A stretch of DNA of 44,231 nucleotides from an uncultured Lachnospiraceae bacterium (GCA_902785055.1 CACZXG010000005.1:1-44231), one strand, 5' to 3'. Counted from the first letter of the stretch, positions 1-8,952 are shown. The notes: generated from the sequence alone by a model not told the origin. Translations and numbers: made by a program.

Positions 1-494
1 AGAATTCTGTCTCTGATCTTTCTGGCGATCCTTCCCGCCCTTTTGATCTCAGGCCGCGCGAACTCCCTGGCCGCCACGTCCTTGTCCGCAAGACTGACCA
101 GGATCGCCTCTTTGGACTTGGGCGGATGGGCAAATGTCAGCGGCCACATGTGTCCCCTGATAATGTTCTTCTCCTTATCAGTGAGCTTAAAATCTTTGTC
201 CGCTTTCTCCATTGCGATCTGCGGGTGACTTGTTCCGTGTTTATATGCGGTAAGGCCCTGTTCCTTGATGCTGTACTGATAATAATCGTGCAGCATAGCT
301 CCTCGCACCAATTCCTTCTCGTCAATCTTCCATTCGAGCTTCTCAGCCAGTTCAAAAGCCCGCCTGGCTACTGCTACGCAGTGGTCCAGCGTATTGCTGC
401 CATGGTGCTGCGGAAACTCACAGAGCCTGATGATCCTGGGGTCAGCAAGGAGTTTCTCTAACTCCTTATCATAAAGTTCCTTATCATTCGTCAT
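1..494 (-). CDS. HD-domain phosphohydrolase-like protein, cut at the window edge
   Basis: The reading frame is open from ATG at 494 to the left edge, giving the first 164 residues. It has the HD signature in order: His38 in a TLDHC context, the HD pair His69-Asp70 in MLHDYY, further histidines around 86-90 and an ADKD near the end of the visible part. HD proteins are metal-dependent phosphohydrolases acting on nucleotides or phosphate esters; the substrate cannot be read here. The start follows the antiporter gene's stop by 8 bases, and its ribosome binding site (GAGAGGTGA) lies inside the end of that gene, so the two are probably translationally coupled. The C-terminus is outside the window. 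Confidence 0.8.
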   Translation of the reverse strand, partial: MTNDKELYDKELEKLLADPRIIRLCEFPQHHGSNTLDHCVAVARRAFELAEKLEWKIDEKELVRGAMLHDYYQYSIKEQGLTAYKHGTSHPQIAMEKADKDFKLTDKEKNIIRGHMWPLTFAHPPKSKEAILVSLADKDVAAREFARPEIKRAGRIARKIRDRI

Positions 495-502
495 ATGCCG
501 CC

Positions 503-1816
503 TCACCTCTCTTTCTGAATAGAGGCCACCACAAATACCAGAAGTACAAACGGGTAGATCAGGAAGGGGATCAGCGAGACACTGGTCAGCTTCGCGATAT
601 TCGCCGCTACCAGCAGCTGCGCTCCGTAAGGTATTATCCCTTGCGCGATGCAGGAGCAGGTGTCGAGAAGCGATGCTGTCTGTCTGGGATCCACTCCGTA
701 TTCTTTTGTTATGTCTCTGGCGATAGGCGCCGAAATAACGATTGCAACTGTATTATTGGCTGTTGCAATGTCCATGAACGCCGTCAAAAAAGCAATACCG
801 TACATTCCGCCGCGCCTGCTGTCCGCCTTCCTGCGGATAAAGGCGAGAATTGCCTCGAATCCACCGTTTTCCTTCATCAGTGCCGCGATGGATGCCACCA
901 GGATCGTGACGATCATAGTCTCGAACATCCCATTAATCCCGTTTCCCATCGATGCCAGCGCAGTCGCGTAGGTCAAAGAACCTGTGAAGATCCCGACCAG
1001 CACGAAGAGAAGGATGCCTGCTATCAGCACCAGAAATACATTGATCCCCAGAATAGACATCGCCAGTACGATGAAATAGGGAAGCGCCTGCCAGATATTG
1101 AATTCAAAGGTGCCGATGGAGACTCCCCTGCTCATGAACGCATAAACGATCAGGATCACCAGTGTGATGATCGCGGCGGGAAGAGCTACTCTTATATTTG
1201 TACGAAATTTGTCCTTCATTTCCACGCCCTGCGTCTTAGTGGCAGCGATCGTGGTATCTGAAATAAAGGAGAGATTATCTCCGAACATTGCGCCTCCGAC
1301 GACAATGCCGACGCAGAACGGAAGGGGCAGTCCGCCGTTTTGCGAGACCGCGCAGGCAATCGGCGCAAGGACCGAGATCGTTCCAACGCTGGTTCCCATA
1401 GCCATTGAGATCAGGCATGCGATCACAAACAGGCCCGGGACCGCGAATCTTCCGGGGATGATATTCAGCAGCAGGTTGGCCGTGCTGGAGGCTCCTCCCG
1501 CCTGTGAAGCAATACCGCTGAAAGCGCCTGCCATCAGGAAGATAAACAGCATGGTCACAATATTGTCATCGCCGATCCCTTTCGCGCAGATATGGATCTT
1601 TTCATCAAAAGAGCGCTCCCTGTTCTGCAAAAATGCCGCGATCAGGGCGATTGAAAAAGCGAGCACTACAGAAACCACGTAAAATCCCATCTGTCCTTCC
1701 TCGGGCCTTATGTACTCGAAAAAGATTCCGTTTCCGAGATAGACCACGAGAAAGAGAAGGATCGGAAGAAGTGCTGAAGGGTTTGCCTGAGGTATGGATG
1801 TTTGTGACTGATTCAT
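503..1816 (-). CDS. NhaC-family Na+/H+ antiporter-like membrane protein
   Basis: This 437-residue protein is almost entirely hydrophobic, with about 11-12 predicted membrane segments. It carries family blocks such as GTSVGTISVLAPIA and GGAMFGDNLSFISDTTIA, which are typical of NhaC-type antiporters in the ion transporter superfamily. Such proteins exchange sodium for protons or, in some members, dicarboxylates or amino acids, so the ion specificity is inferred. The start ATG has GAGG seven bases upstream. A TATAAT box at 1869-1874 sits in an AT-rich leader. The HD-domain gene follows directly and shares the transcript. Length and motif order look intact. Confidence 0.88.
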   Translation of the reverse strand: MNQSQTSIPQANPSALLPILLFLVVYLGNGIFFEYIRPEEGQMGFYVVSVVLAFSIALIAAFLQNRERSFDEKIHICAKGIGDDNIVTMLFIFLMAGAFSGIASQAGGASSTANLLLNIIPGRFAVPGLFVIACLISMAMGTSVGTISVLAPIACAVSQNGGLPLPFCVGIVVGGAMFGDNLSFISDTTIAATKTQGVEMKDKFRTNIRVALPAAIITLVILIVYAFMSRGVSIGTFEFNIWQALPYFIVLAMSILGINVFLVLIAGILLFVLVGIFTGSLTYATALASMGNGINGMFETMIVTILVASIAALMKENGGFEAILAFIRRKADSRRGGMYGIAFLTAFMDIATANNTVAIVISAPIARDITKEYGVDPRQTASLLDTCSCIAQGIIPYGAQLLVAANIAKLTSVSLIPFLIYPFVLLVFVVASIQKER

Positions 1817-1868
1817 GTGTAAACCTCGATATCTAAATCAAACTTAATTAAAATTGCAACAATAAAAT

Positions 1869-1874
1869 ATTATA
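1869..1874 (-). promoter_or_regulatory. Candidate -10 box for the antiporter/HD operon
   Basis: TATAAT on the minus strand, 53 bases upstream of the antiporter start in very AT-rich DNA. No good -35 stands at the ideal distance. A second possible pair nearer the gene (TTGCAA, 17 bases, TTAGAT) is an alternative. Confidence 0.4.
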
Positions 1875-1883
1875 ACACATAAA

Positions 1884-1914
1884 GGCAGCCGGAAGCCACA
1901 AAACCTCCGGCCGT
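1884..1914 (-). terminator. Weak terminator candidate after fbp
   Basis: GCCGGA at 1888-1893 pairs with TCCGGC at 1906-1911 around a 12-base loop. On the minus strand a short, broken T stretch follows. It lies between the fbp stop and the antiporter promoter, where a terminator is expected, but the stem is short. Confidence 0.35.
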
Positions 1915-1955
1915 CTCATAACTGTGAATTCAATTGCTGCTTTGTTCCTGCGGTC

Positions 1956-3848
1956 TCATCTTTCTCTCACCAGACCGCTTCTGTAGGCTTTAAGAAGCTC
2001 CTTGAGATCCTTGATCCTTTCGCGGATGATGACCCCCTGATCGGTGTCTCCGACCATTATGCGCCTGTCCTCCACCTCCACGATCTCTGTGTCGGAATGG
2101 ATGTCCACATTTTCCTCCAGCGCTTTTTTGAGACTCTCGAAAGGCTGGTGGGTCTTGAGCTTCATTCCGTGAGAATTGAAGATCAGCGTGTAGCCTGCAA
2201 TGCCTGTCGCTTTCTGGTAAGCCTTGCAGAAACCGCCGTCGATGACATAGAGTTTGCCGTCCGCTCGGATCGGTGACTCTCCTTTTTTGACATTGACGGG
2301 CGTGTGGCCGTTGATGATGTGGCTGCGCTCGGAATAGAGTCCGAACTCATGCAGGATCATCTTGGCGGTGCGTTTTTCCCGGTTGAAAACATAGTAAGGG
2401 TTGCGAGGCTCTTTCCAGGTCGTCTTGTCCTCAAGATAGGTCCTCTCAAAGGTCTTGATCACTCTGCCAAAGAGCGGCGAGTCTATGCCGCACCACAGAT
2501 ACCACAGAAAATCGACGCTGCTCTCATCCGGCGCGCTCCAGGCTTTTCTGACCTCCTGGTCCACCTTGTCCAAATAAGCCCTGCCCTGCAGCGGCTCGCC
2601 CCAGAAATCCACTCTGGCGAAGTTGCCGTCCTCATCCAAAGGCATGCAGCCATGGTAAAGGAGGTTTTCATTGATGCACTTGTACATGGAGCCGTGGGAA
2701 TAGAGAAAATCCACATGCTGGCGCAGCCGCACGGAGTGCGTAAAAGCATGTACGAGGTCTTTGACGACCACTTTCTCCTCCGGACTGAGACGGAAGGGGT
2801 TCGCGGGATCCACCGTGGGAAAGTCTCTCGTCTTGAGCGGGTGTGTGACGCCGTCCAGAGTGATCGTATAGTTGTCCCAGTCGACCTGCCCAAGGAGCAG
2901 CCTTTTCTCCATCCGGTATTCCGGATGCCGTTTGATCAGCTGCCCTTCCAGTTTGAAGATCAGAACGGAGATCGCTTTTTTGAGAGGGTCCATGCCCTCT
3001 TCCCTGGAGTAGGTCTTCTCCGCGAACAGCACCAGGTTGCGCATACTTATGCCGTAGCCGTTCTCCAGGACCTCATAGTTGCCGTATTTAACGTTATTGT
3101 TGATGCAGACGAAAATGCTGGCCGGATTGCCTGCCGCGGCGCCCATCCACAGGATATCGTGATTGCCCCACTGTATATCCAGCTCGTTCTCATAGTCCAT
3201 CAGAAGGTCCATGATAAGGTCCGCGTGCTCGCCCCTGTCAAAGATATCTCCGAGAATGTGCAGGCGGTCCACCGTCAGCCGCTTTGTCAAAGTACAGAGC
3301 GCCACAATAAAATCGTCCGCGCTCTTCGTGTCCATAATGGAATCCAGGATCTTGGAGTGATAAAGCGCGCGGTTATTGTCTTCATCCTTCTGGGCGTGCA
3401 GAAGTTCGTCTATGATGAAGGCGAATTCCTGCGGCATAGCCCGGCGCACCTTGGACCGGGTATATTTTGACGAAGAATAAGCGGTAAGCTCGATCAGCCG
3501 CTGCAGCATCTGCTTGTAGCGGTAGCGGGGAATCTCTCCTCCCTGTTTCATGCGCTCCAGCTCGTCCTGAGGATAGTAGATCAGCGTGCAGAATTCCGCC
3601 TGCTCCGCCGGAGTCATTGTATCGCCGAACAAAAAGCTCACCTTTTCCCGGATCACCCCTGAGCAGTTATTTAAAATGTGATTGAAAGCCTCGTACTCCC
3701 CGTGCAGATCGCTGAGGAAGTGCTCGGTCCCCTTGGGCAGGTTCAGGATCGCCTGCAGGTTGATGATCTCCGCGAACGCTGCCCGGCGGTTGGGAAACTC
3801 CCTCGCCAGAAGCTCCAGAATTTTCCTGTTTTCTTTAGAAATGTCCAT
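1956..3848 (-). CDS. fbp: Fructose-1,6-bisphosphatase, class III
   Basis: This 630-residue enzyme converts fructose 1,6-bisphosphate to fructose 6-phosphate in gluconeogenesis, in the cytosol. It belongs to the Firmicute-specific class III family, which is built on a calcineurin-like metallophosphatase core. Visible metal-site motifs are SDLHGEY (residues 46-52), GDIFDRG (about 203), WGNHD (about 228) and NGHTP (about 514). The length matches the family (about 640-670). The N-terminus MDISKENRK with AAGGGG upstream supports the start. It is transcribed alone, divergent from the hydrolase at 3953, and relates functionally to pgi and the phosphosugar mutase further along the window. Confidence 0.96.
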   Translation of the reverse strand: MDISKENRKILELLAREFPNRRAAFAEIINLQAILNLPKGTEHFLSDLHGEYEAFNHILNNCSGVIREKVSFLFGDTMTPAEQAEFCTLIYYPQDELERMKQGGEIPRYRYKQMLQRLIELTAYSSSKYTRSKVRRAMPQEFAFIIDELLHAQKDEDNNRALYHSKILDSIMDTKSADDFIVALCTLTKRLTVDRLHILGDIFDRGEHADLIMDLLMDYENELDIQWGNHDILWMGAAAGNPASIFVCINNNVKYGNYEVLENGYGISMRNLVLFAEKTYSREEGMDPLKKAISVLIFKLEGQLIKRHPEYRMEKRLLLGQVDWDNYTITLDGVTHPLKTRDFPTVDPANPFRLSPEEKVVVKDLVHAFTHSVRLRQHVDFLYSHGSMYKCINENLLYHGCMPLDEDGNFARVDFWGEPLQGRAYLDKVDQEVRKAWSAPDESSVDFLWYLWCGIDSPLFGRVIKTFERTYLEDKTTWKEPRNPYYVFNREKRTAKMILHEFGLYSERSHIINGHTPVNVKKGESPIRADGKLYVIDGGFCKAYQKATGIAGYTLIFNSHGMKLKTHQPFESLKKALEENVDIHSDTEIVEVEDRRIMVGDTDQGVIIRERIKDLKELLKAYRSGLVRER

Positions 3849-3952
3849 ATTGATCCCCTTTAAACAATATTTATTTACCTACGCCATCCCATTTATGCGA
3901 TAATAAATTCGTTGATTTAAGTATACAGGATTACTCCCGGAAAGTGTTGAGA

Positions 3953-4726
3953 ATGATGAGTACAAGAGAGTTCTATTTCCCCAGCGGCGGTATCCGTCTG
4001 CACTGCAAACTTGATCTCCCCGGGGATGAGGCAGGCTCCCGATTCCCGCTGGTCCTGGTCATTCCCGGCCTGACAGGACACATGGAGGAGCCCCATATCA
4101 CTGCAATTGCGGACGCGCTTCCCCTAAGCGGTTATGCCTGCCTGCGGGCAGAGCTGTACGGACACGGCATGAGCGGAGGCAGCTTCCACGATCACAATCT
4201 CTTTCTCTGGGCACTGGAGATCATGGATCTCATCGACTACGTCCGCAAAATGGATAGTGTTTCAGAGATTTATCTCTGCGGACACTCCCAGGGAGGCACT
4301 GCAGCGGTGCTCGGAGCAGGCCTTAAGCCGGACGCGCTGGATGGCCTCATTCTGCTGGCACCCGCCATGCTGATGAAGGAGAATGCCATGACAGGCGGCT
4401 TTCCCGAAAAATTCTTCGATCCGGAGCGGATTCCTGACGAGACACTGGTCTTTGACGAGCAGCCCATCTCAGGAAACTATTATCGCGTAAACAGACTTCT
4501 GCCCTTCGACGACGCGATCCGGCTCTACGGAAACAGGCCGGTTCTGGTGGTCCATTCCAGAACGGACGAACTCGTCCCCTTCCGATATGGGGAGGAGACC
4601 GCGGCGGCCTATCAGAATGCGGAGCTTATTTCCATCGATGGGGACGATCACTGCTTTGAAACACACATCAATCTGGTAACCACAGCCATGATCCGGTTTC
4701 TGGATCGGATCGTCGGACGGAACTGA
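3953..4726 (+). CDS. Alpha/beta hydrolase (serine esterase-like)
   Basis: This protein of 257 residues has the alpha/beta-hydrolase layout: an oxyanion-side IPGLTGH (37-43), the nucleophile elbow GHSQGG with Ser112, a late Asp in HSRTDELVPF and the catalytic His in DDHCF near the C-terminus. No signal peptide is present, so it is cytosolic. It resembles cinnamoyl-ester or short-chain carboxylesterases of gut clostridia; the substrate is not determined. I chose ATG 3953 because GGAAAG lies eight bases before it. A GTG at 3944 is in frame but overlaps that site, and ATG 3956 is also possible. The HAD gene follows after 45 bases and is probably co-transcribed. Confidence 0.85.
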   Translation: MMSTREFYFPSGGIRLHCKLDLPGDEAGSRFPLVLVIPGLTGHMEEPHITAIADALPLSGYACLRAELYGHGMSGGSFHDHNLFLWALEIMDLIDYVRKMDSVSEIYLCGHSQGGTAAVLGAGLKPDALDGLILLAPAMLMKENAMTGGFPEKFFDPERIPDETLVFDEQPISGNYYRVNRLLPFDDAIRLYGNRPVLVVHSRTDELVPFRYGEETAAAYQNAELISIDGDDHCFETHINLVTTAMIRFLDRIVGRN

Positions 4727-4771
4727 GCTTCACCTGTTAACCTTCCATTCCGGTATGTAAAAGGAGTCAAC

Positions 4772-5422
4772 ATGTATCAATATTTATTGTTCGATCTGGA
4801 CGGCACGCTGACTGATCCCAAGGAAGGCATCACAAAAAGCGTCCAGCATGCGCTTCGTCACTTTGGCATTGAGGTCGAGGATCCCGACACGCTCACCCCC
4901 TACATTGGCCCGCCTCTCATCCCCTCCTTTATGGAATTTCACGGTCTTAGCCGCGAGCAGGCAGAAGAAGCGCTGATGGTTTACCGCGAGCGCTTTTCAA
5001 CCGTCGGCCTTTTTGAAAATGAAGTGCTTGAAGGTGTACCGGAAATGCTGCGCTCTTTAAAAGAAAAAAGGCGTTTTGTTGCCGTCGCCTCCTCAAAACC
5101 GGAAGAATATGTGCGAAGGATCCTAGATCATTTTGACCTGCTTCAGTTTTTTGACGAAGTAGTCGGGGCAAGCATGGATGAAAAGCGCTCTGCAAAAAAG
5201 GATATAATTGAAGAAGCCCTGCTCCGAATGGGCAAGGCTTCCGGTGATAAGAGTATTCTGATGATCGGTGATCGAAAGCACGACGTTGAGGGCGCACGCT
5301 TATGCAATCTTGATAGTCTTGGCGTCTATACAGGCTTCGCACCCGAGGGTGAACTCGAAGAAGCCGGGGCAACTTACGTCTTTCACACGATTGGGGAGAT
5401 GGCAGCTTTTCTGCTTCAATAA
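4772..5422 (+). CDS. HAD-superfamily phosphatase, phosphoglycolate phosphatase-like
   Basis: The 216 residues show all HAD motifs: DLDGTLTD with nucleophile Asp8 and Asp10 (motif I), VASSKPE (motif II), the conserved Lys in KKDIIEE (motif III) and MIGDRKHDVEGA (motif IV). A helical cap with YIGPPL lies between motifs I and II, as in the Gph/YfnB-like subgroup. It should hydrolyse a small phosphorylated metabolite, but the real substrate cannot be assigned from sequence. AAAAGGAGT stands seven bases before the ATG. It probably shares a transcript with the upstream hydrolase and converges on the XRE gene, only 14 bases separating the two stop codons, with no terminator visible between them. Confidence 0.87.
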   Translation: MYQYLLFDLDGTLTDPKEGITKSVQHALRHFGIEVEDPDTLTPYIGPPLIPSFMEFHGLSREQAEEALMVYRERFSTVGLFENEVLEGVPEMLRSLKEKRRFVAVASSKPEEYVRRILDHFDLLQFFDEVVGASMDEKRSAKKDIIEEALLRMGKASGDKSILMIGDRKHDVEGARLCNLDSLGVYTGFAPEGELEEAGATYVFHTIGEMAAFLLQ

Positions 5423-5436
5423 TGTGTTAGTTTTAA

Positions 5437-6033
5437 TTACTTACCCGCTTTCCCCAAAAGTTCCATGAGTGCGTTCATGGTATCCTTGCCGGCCGCGCCG
5501 CTCGAACTGCCGCCCGTCTTGCCGGACAAAAGCGCGCTCAGAAGATCTGATGTCCCGGAAGATCCCGAACTACCGGAAGAACCGGAGCCCTTGGCAGAGA
5601 GAAGCGCTCCGATCAATTCGATCGCGTTGCTGTCGCCTTCGAGCAGATTAATGGCGGCTTTTTTGGTCTTGGTATCTGCTTTGCGATAAAGCTGAACCAG
5701 CTTCTTCTCTGTTGCTGTCAGTTTAAGGGTGTCAATAGTGTCCTTAATGGCGGACGTCTTTTTCGCTGAAGAAGTCTTCTTAGCCGCAGTTCCTGTCTTG
5801 GAAGAAGAAGTTGTCTTCCCGCTTCCCGTCGCTGCATCCAGAAGTGATTTCTGTGTCACACCCAAGGCCTTCGCCATCTGCTTGAGGATATCCTGCACCG
5901 GTTCCTTTTCGCCGCGCTCTATCTTGCTGACGTCGGAAGCTGTGAGGCCGTCGACTTTTTCCGCAAGTCCTGCCTGTGTGAGGCCTTTTTCCGTGCGCGC
6001 TTTTTTGACAAGATCTCCTAATTTCCTGGACAT
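5437..6033 (-). CDS. XRE-family DNA-binding protein with Lys/Ala linker and Gly-Ser tail
   Basis: Residues 1-62 form a Cro/C1-type helix-turn-helix (LGDLVKKARTEKGLTQ, then SDVSKIERGEKEP). Residues about 65-100 are a low-complexity Lys/Ser/Thr/Ala linker. Residues about 100-140 look helical (ATEKKLVQLYRKAD, KKAAINLLEGD), and the rest is a Gly-Ser repeat tail (GSSGSSGSSG, GGSSSG) ending in a short helix. The tail is unusual for a repressor and suggests a flexible arm or oligomer contact. Start: AAAGGGGG about eight bases before ATG. It has its own TATAAT promoter. The regulated genes are unknown; neighbouring adh is a candidate only by position. Confidence 0.82.
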   Translation of the reverse strand: MSRKLGDLVKKARTEKGLTQAGLAEKVDGLTASDVSKIERGEKEPVQDILKQMAKALGVTQKSLLDAATGSGKTTSSSKTGTAAKKTSSAKKTSAIKDTIDTLKLTATEKKLVQLYRKADTKTKKAAINLLEGDSNAIELIGALLSAKGSGSSGSSGSSGTSDLLSALLSGKTGGSSSGAAGKDTMNALMELLGKAGK

Positions 6034-6106
6034 GGATCCGTCCCCCTTTCTGCGTTCCCTTTTCAGGCGGCGTTCTGCCGCTTATTGCTTTGTTCTATAT
6101 ATCTGA

Positions 6107-6130
6107 TTATACAACGCCTGCAGGATTGCA
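6107..6130 (-). promoter_or_regulatory. Promoter of the XRE gene with a palindrome in the spacer
   Basis: TATAAT (6107-6112, minus strand) with a T-rich TTTTTG 17 bases upstream as a poor -35. The 8-base palindrome CCTGCAGG (6118-6125) lies in the spacer and could be an operator for autoregulation. A small GCGGC/GCCGC hairpin (6068-6082) follows in the leader. Confidence 0.5.
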
Positions 6131-6139
6131 AAAAGATAT

Positions 6140-7297
6140 TCACAGGCAATCCTTGAAGATCGCCAGCACGTCTTCTTTCGTGAGCGGAACAAACGCATTT
6201 GCAAGCCTGGGCGTGCAGTTCTCCGCCATAAGTTCCAGTTTCTCTTCTCCAATTCCGACTTCGGTCAGTGTTCTGGGAAGCCCGAGCACATCAAAGAAAA
6301 ACTCCGCTGTCTTCTTAATGGCTTCTTCTCCCACCTTCAGGTCATCCTCTCCCGAAATTCCCCACACTTCGCGGCCGTATTCTCCGAATTTCCATGCCGT
6401 CTCAGGGCTCAGGATGTGCTTCATCCAGCGGGGAGTCAGGATCGCCAGGCCCACGCCATGTGTGATGTCGTAATAGGCGCTAAGTTCGTGCTCCATAGGA
6501 TGGCAGCTCCAGCCCACATCTGTGCCGAACTTTGTAGTACCGCTGATCGCATTTGTGGACGCCCACATAAGATTTGCCCGCGCTTCGTAATTATCCGGCT
6601 CCGCCAACGCGATCGGTCCATAGCGGAAGCAGGTCCGCAGCACAGCCTCGCCGAGGCGGAATCCCATGAATGCATCCTTTACAGGGGAAAAGTAGTTCTC
6701 AAACGCGTGACTGATCATGTCAGCCGTGCCTGCCGCCGTCTGTCCCTTAGGGACAGAAAAAGTGTAGGTCGGGTCACAGATCGACATCCGCGGCTTTAAC
6801 AGATCCGACGACATCGAATCCTTCAGATTGCGGCTCATATCCGAGAGCACCGCGTTCTTATTCATCTCCGATCCCGTCGCGGACAATGTCAAAACAGTGT
6901 AGACCGGAAGGGCTGCTTTGATCTTTGAGGAATCTTCGATCAGGTCCCAGACATCGCCGTCATAGCATGTTCCCGCCGCAATAGATTTTGCCGTGTCAAT
7001 GACACTGCCTCCGCCGATCGCGAGAAGCATATCAATCTTTTGGCTGCGGCAGAGCGAGATCCCTTCCCGCACCAGTTCCACCTTGGGATTGGGCTCTACG
7101 CCGGCCAGTTCAAAAACCTGCAGACCGGTTTCGGCAAGGATCTTCATCGCTTTCTCATAGATCCCCATCCTCTTGATGCTGCCGCCGCCGTATACCATTA
7201 GCACCCGACTTCCGCTTTCTGAAAGCTCGCTCAGATGGCTGATCATTCCTTGCCCGAAATGGATCTTAGTAGGCACGTAATACGTGAAATTCTTCAT
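6140..7297 (-). CDS. Iron-containing alcohol dehydrogenase, butanol dehydrogenase type
   Basis: This 385-residue protein belongs to the group III (iron-dependent) alcohol dehydrogenases and resembles clostridial BdhA/BdhB and YqhD: N-terminus YYVPTKIHFGQG, nucleotide-binding GGGSVIDTAKS (about residues 94-104), and metal ligands in GTADMISHAFENYF and HPMEHELSAYYDITHG. It would reduce aldehydes to alcohols with NAD(P)H during fermentation. I chose ATG 7297 because AAGGAGATGCA directly precedes it; the 13-residue upstream extension is not conserved-looking. The gene has its own promoter, and no obvious terminator separates it from the XRE gene downstream. Confidence 0.93.
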   Translation of the reverse strand: MKNFTYYVPTKIHFGQGMISHLSELSESGSRVLMVYGGGSIKRMGIYEKAMKILAETGLQVFELAGVEPNPKVELVREGISLCRSQKIDMLLAIGGGSVIDTAKSIAAGTCYDGDVWDLIEDSSKIKAALPVYTVLTLSATGSEMNKNAVLSDMSRNLKDSMSSDLLKPRMSICDPTYTFSVPKGQTAAGTADMISHAFENYFSPVKDAFMGFRLGEAVLRTCFRYGPIALAEPDNYEARANLMWASTNAISGTTKFGTDVGWSCHPMEHELSAYYDITHGVGLAILTPRWMKHILSPETAWKFGEYGREVWGISGEDDLKVGEEAIKKTAEFFFDVLGLPRTLTEVGIGEEKLELMAENCTPRLANAFVPLTKEDVLAIFKDCL

Positions 7298-7340
7298 TGC
7301 ATCTCCTTTTTTATTCGGCTGTTTTGTATTATTCAACGTA

Positions 7341-7376
7341 ATTATACACTATTATAATCGCAATATTGAATGTACA
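7341..7376 (-). promoter_or_regulatory. Promoter region of the alcohol dehydrogenase gene
   Basis: Two TATAAT boxes on the minus strand, 7341-7346 and 7351-7356. The distal one has TTGTAC 15 bases upstream; the proximal one has TTCAAT at 18 bases. Which is used cannot be told from sequence. Confidence 0.5.
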
Positions 7377-7388
7377 AACACATCCTGT

Positions 7389-7997
7389 TCACGCCATCTC
7401 AAAGACAAGGATTCTCTCCCTCCTGTCATAGTTCTCATACAACTCCGTGCAGTCGATCTCATCCACAAACTGCAGACCGTCCGCAGTCATAAGAGCCGCC
7501 ACCTCAGCCTCAAAGGGATAGTAAAAGAACAGATACATCTGTCTGGGATTCTCATAGTAAGACTGCTGAATTTTGCCAAGGACGACTCGAAGGACCTCCT
7601 CCGCAAAGGGATTGAAGAAATAAAAGCAGTCCTCATCCTCAATCTGATAATTTCTGGCATCCGCGCACACAAAGCGGACACCCTTTTTGTATGCTGCCGG
7701 AAGCTTCGACTTCTCAAGATTCTTCACTGCTTCTTCACAGAGTTCCTGATCAAATTCGATTCCTGTCGCGCGGCAGCCCGTCCTGAAACTGAGAAAGATC
7801 GCTGTACGCCCTTTCCCGCACCCGTAGTCGAGAACATGACTGCCGGAAGAAATGTAACCGCTGTCAGCAAGAGCCTCCAGAATACAGTAATCCGTGGGCT
7901 CATAAGGATTGCAGGCCTCTTCGATAAAGTGATCGACTTTCCCTGCGGTCCTGATATTCAGTTTCTTCTCCCACCACTGTTCTGACATGGAATTCAT
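7389..7997 (-). CDS. Class I SAM-dependent methyltransferase
   Basis: The 202-residue protein has the Rossmann-type SAM site VLDYGCGKG (residues 55-63), an acidic residue after strand 2 (TGIEFD), FVCADARNY as the motif after strand 3, and FYFFNPF in the motif IV position. The substrate is not evident; the family includes RNA, protein and small-molecule methylases. The start ATG at 7997 has CCGGAGG five bases upstream; the GTG six bases earlier would overlap that site. It is divergent from the lipoprotein gene at 8088 and lies 91 bases upstream of adh, which has its own promoter. Confidence 0.83.
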   Translation of the reverse strand: MNSMSEQWWEKKLNIRTAGKVDHFIEEACNPYEPTDYCILEALADSGYISSGSHVLDYGCGKGRTAIFLSFRTGCRATGIEFDQELCEEAVKNLEKSKLPAAYKKGVRFVCADARNYQIEDEDCFYFFNPFAEEVLRVVLGKIQQSYYENPRQMYLFFYYPFEAEVAALMTADGLQFVDEIDCTELYENYDRRERILVFEMA

Positions 7998-8016
7998 GAT
8001 CACCTCCGGGGCATAA

Positions 8017-8046
8017 TTGTTGTAGATCCAATAATCATGATATACT
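8017..8046 (+). promoter_or_regulatory. Promoter of the lipoprotein gene
   Basis: TTGTTG (8017-8022), an 18-base spacer and TATACT (8041-8046), 42 bases before the lipoprotein start. Confidence 0.55.
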
Positions 8047-8087
8047 ATTATACGAAAAATCTGTTCACTCTAAGGAGGATTTCAATC

Positions 8088-8921
8088 ATGATGAAAAAAA
8101 CTGCCGCACTGCTTATCTGTGCCTCTCTTGTCTTTTCCGCTTTCGGCTGTGCCGCCAAGGACAGCGGCTCTTCCTCCGCTCAAGCGCCCGCAGCTGAGGA
8201 AACTTCGGCCGAAGCGCCTGCCGCTGAGGAAACCGCTGCCGAAACGCCTGCTGCCGAAGAAGCCGGTTCTGCCGCTCAGACTATTGTGGACAAGGATGCT
8301 CTCGAAGCTTCTTCTGAGATCACGACCGGAGAAATCGATTCCGCGGTAAACGCTCTTGAGGCAGCCCCCGGTGGTACTGTCCCGGACAACGGTTCCGCAG
8401 GAGAAGAAAACTATGACGCTGTATATGAGTATGTAAATGTCAAGATCGACGGGACCAATCTGATCGTGATTCCTAACGGAACGGTGAATGATGATACGGT
8501 CATCTACAATGAAAAGACACTGGGCGCGCTGTGTGACTATATCGACAGCAATGTTTTGGATAGCGGAAGAACCATTAACCGCAAATTCCTCTACGGACTG
8601 GTCTCTACACAGGTAATAGATCCGAAGATGATGTCTTCCTATGAGCAGTTCAACCGCACCATGATCTACTGCCTTACTATTGCCAATGAATTCTATAGTG
8701 TAGATGTCACTCTGAACGATCTGATCCTCGACACAACCAACAATACCAAACAGGTATTTGAAGTAACTGCAGAGGGAAAAGATGATTCCTGGATCCTGGA
8801 CGGACACGAGAAGAAGTTCTATCTTAACGGGGGCAGCACAGAATACACTTCCAGTATGTTTGATTCTCAAACATTAGCGGTCTGGAGTTTTGTACTGGAC
8901 GATTTCTTCGAAGTAAAGTAA
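8088..8921 (+). CDS. Secreted lipoprotein with Ala/Pro/Glu-rich linker, function unknown
   Basis: The first 20 residues are a lipoprotein signal peptide (MMKK, hydrophobic stretch, SAFGC) with Cys21 as the probable lipidation site; the -3 position is Ala rather than the usual Leu. Residues about 25-75 are a linker built from repeats of the type APAAEETAAE, likely spanning the wall. The remaining 200 residues, with YVNVKIDGTNLIVIPNGT and KQVFEVTAEGKDDSWILDG, look like a small beta-rich domain that I do not recognise. AAGGAGG nine bases before ATG 8088 sets the start. A single-gene transcript ends at the terminator at 8953. Confidence 0.8.
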   Translation: MMKKTAALLICASLVFSAFGCAAKDSGSSSAQAPAAEETSAEAPAAEETAAETPAAEEAGSAAQTIVDKDALEASSEITTGEIDSAVNALEAAPGGTVPDNGSAGEENYDAVYEYVNVKIDGTNLIVIPNGTVNDDTVIYNEKTLGALCDYIDSNVLDSGRTINRKFLYGLVSTQVIDPKMMSSYEQFNRTMIYCLTIANEFYSVDVTLNDLILDTTNNTKQVFEVTAEGKDDSWILDGHEKKFYLNGGSTEYTSSMFDSQTLAVWSFVLDDFFEVK

Positions 8922-8952
8922 ACGGCTCAGTTCCGGAACAATGCACAAAAAG

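Noticed and set aside
2304-3470. A long plus-strand frame inside fbp
   Set aside because: fbp motifs are complete on the minus strand; the frame has no start signal and reads as low-information sequence.
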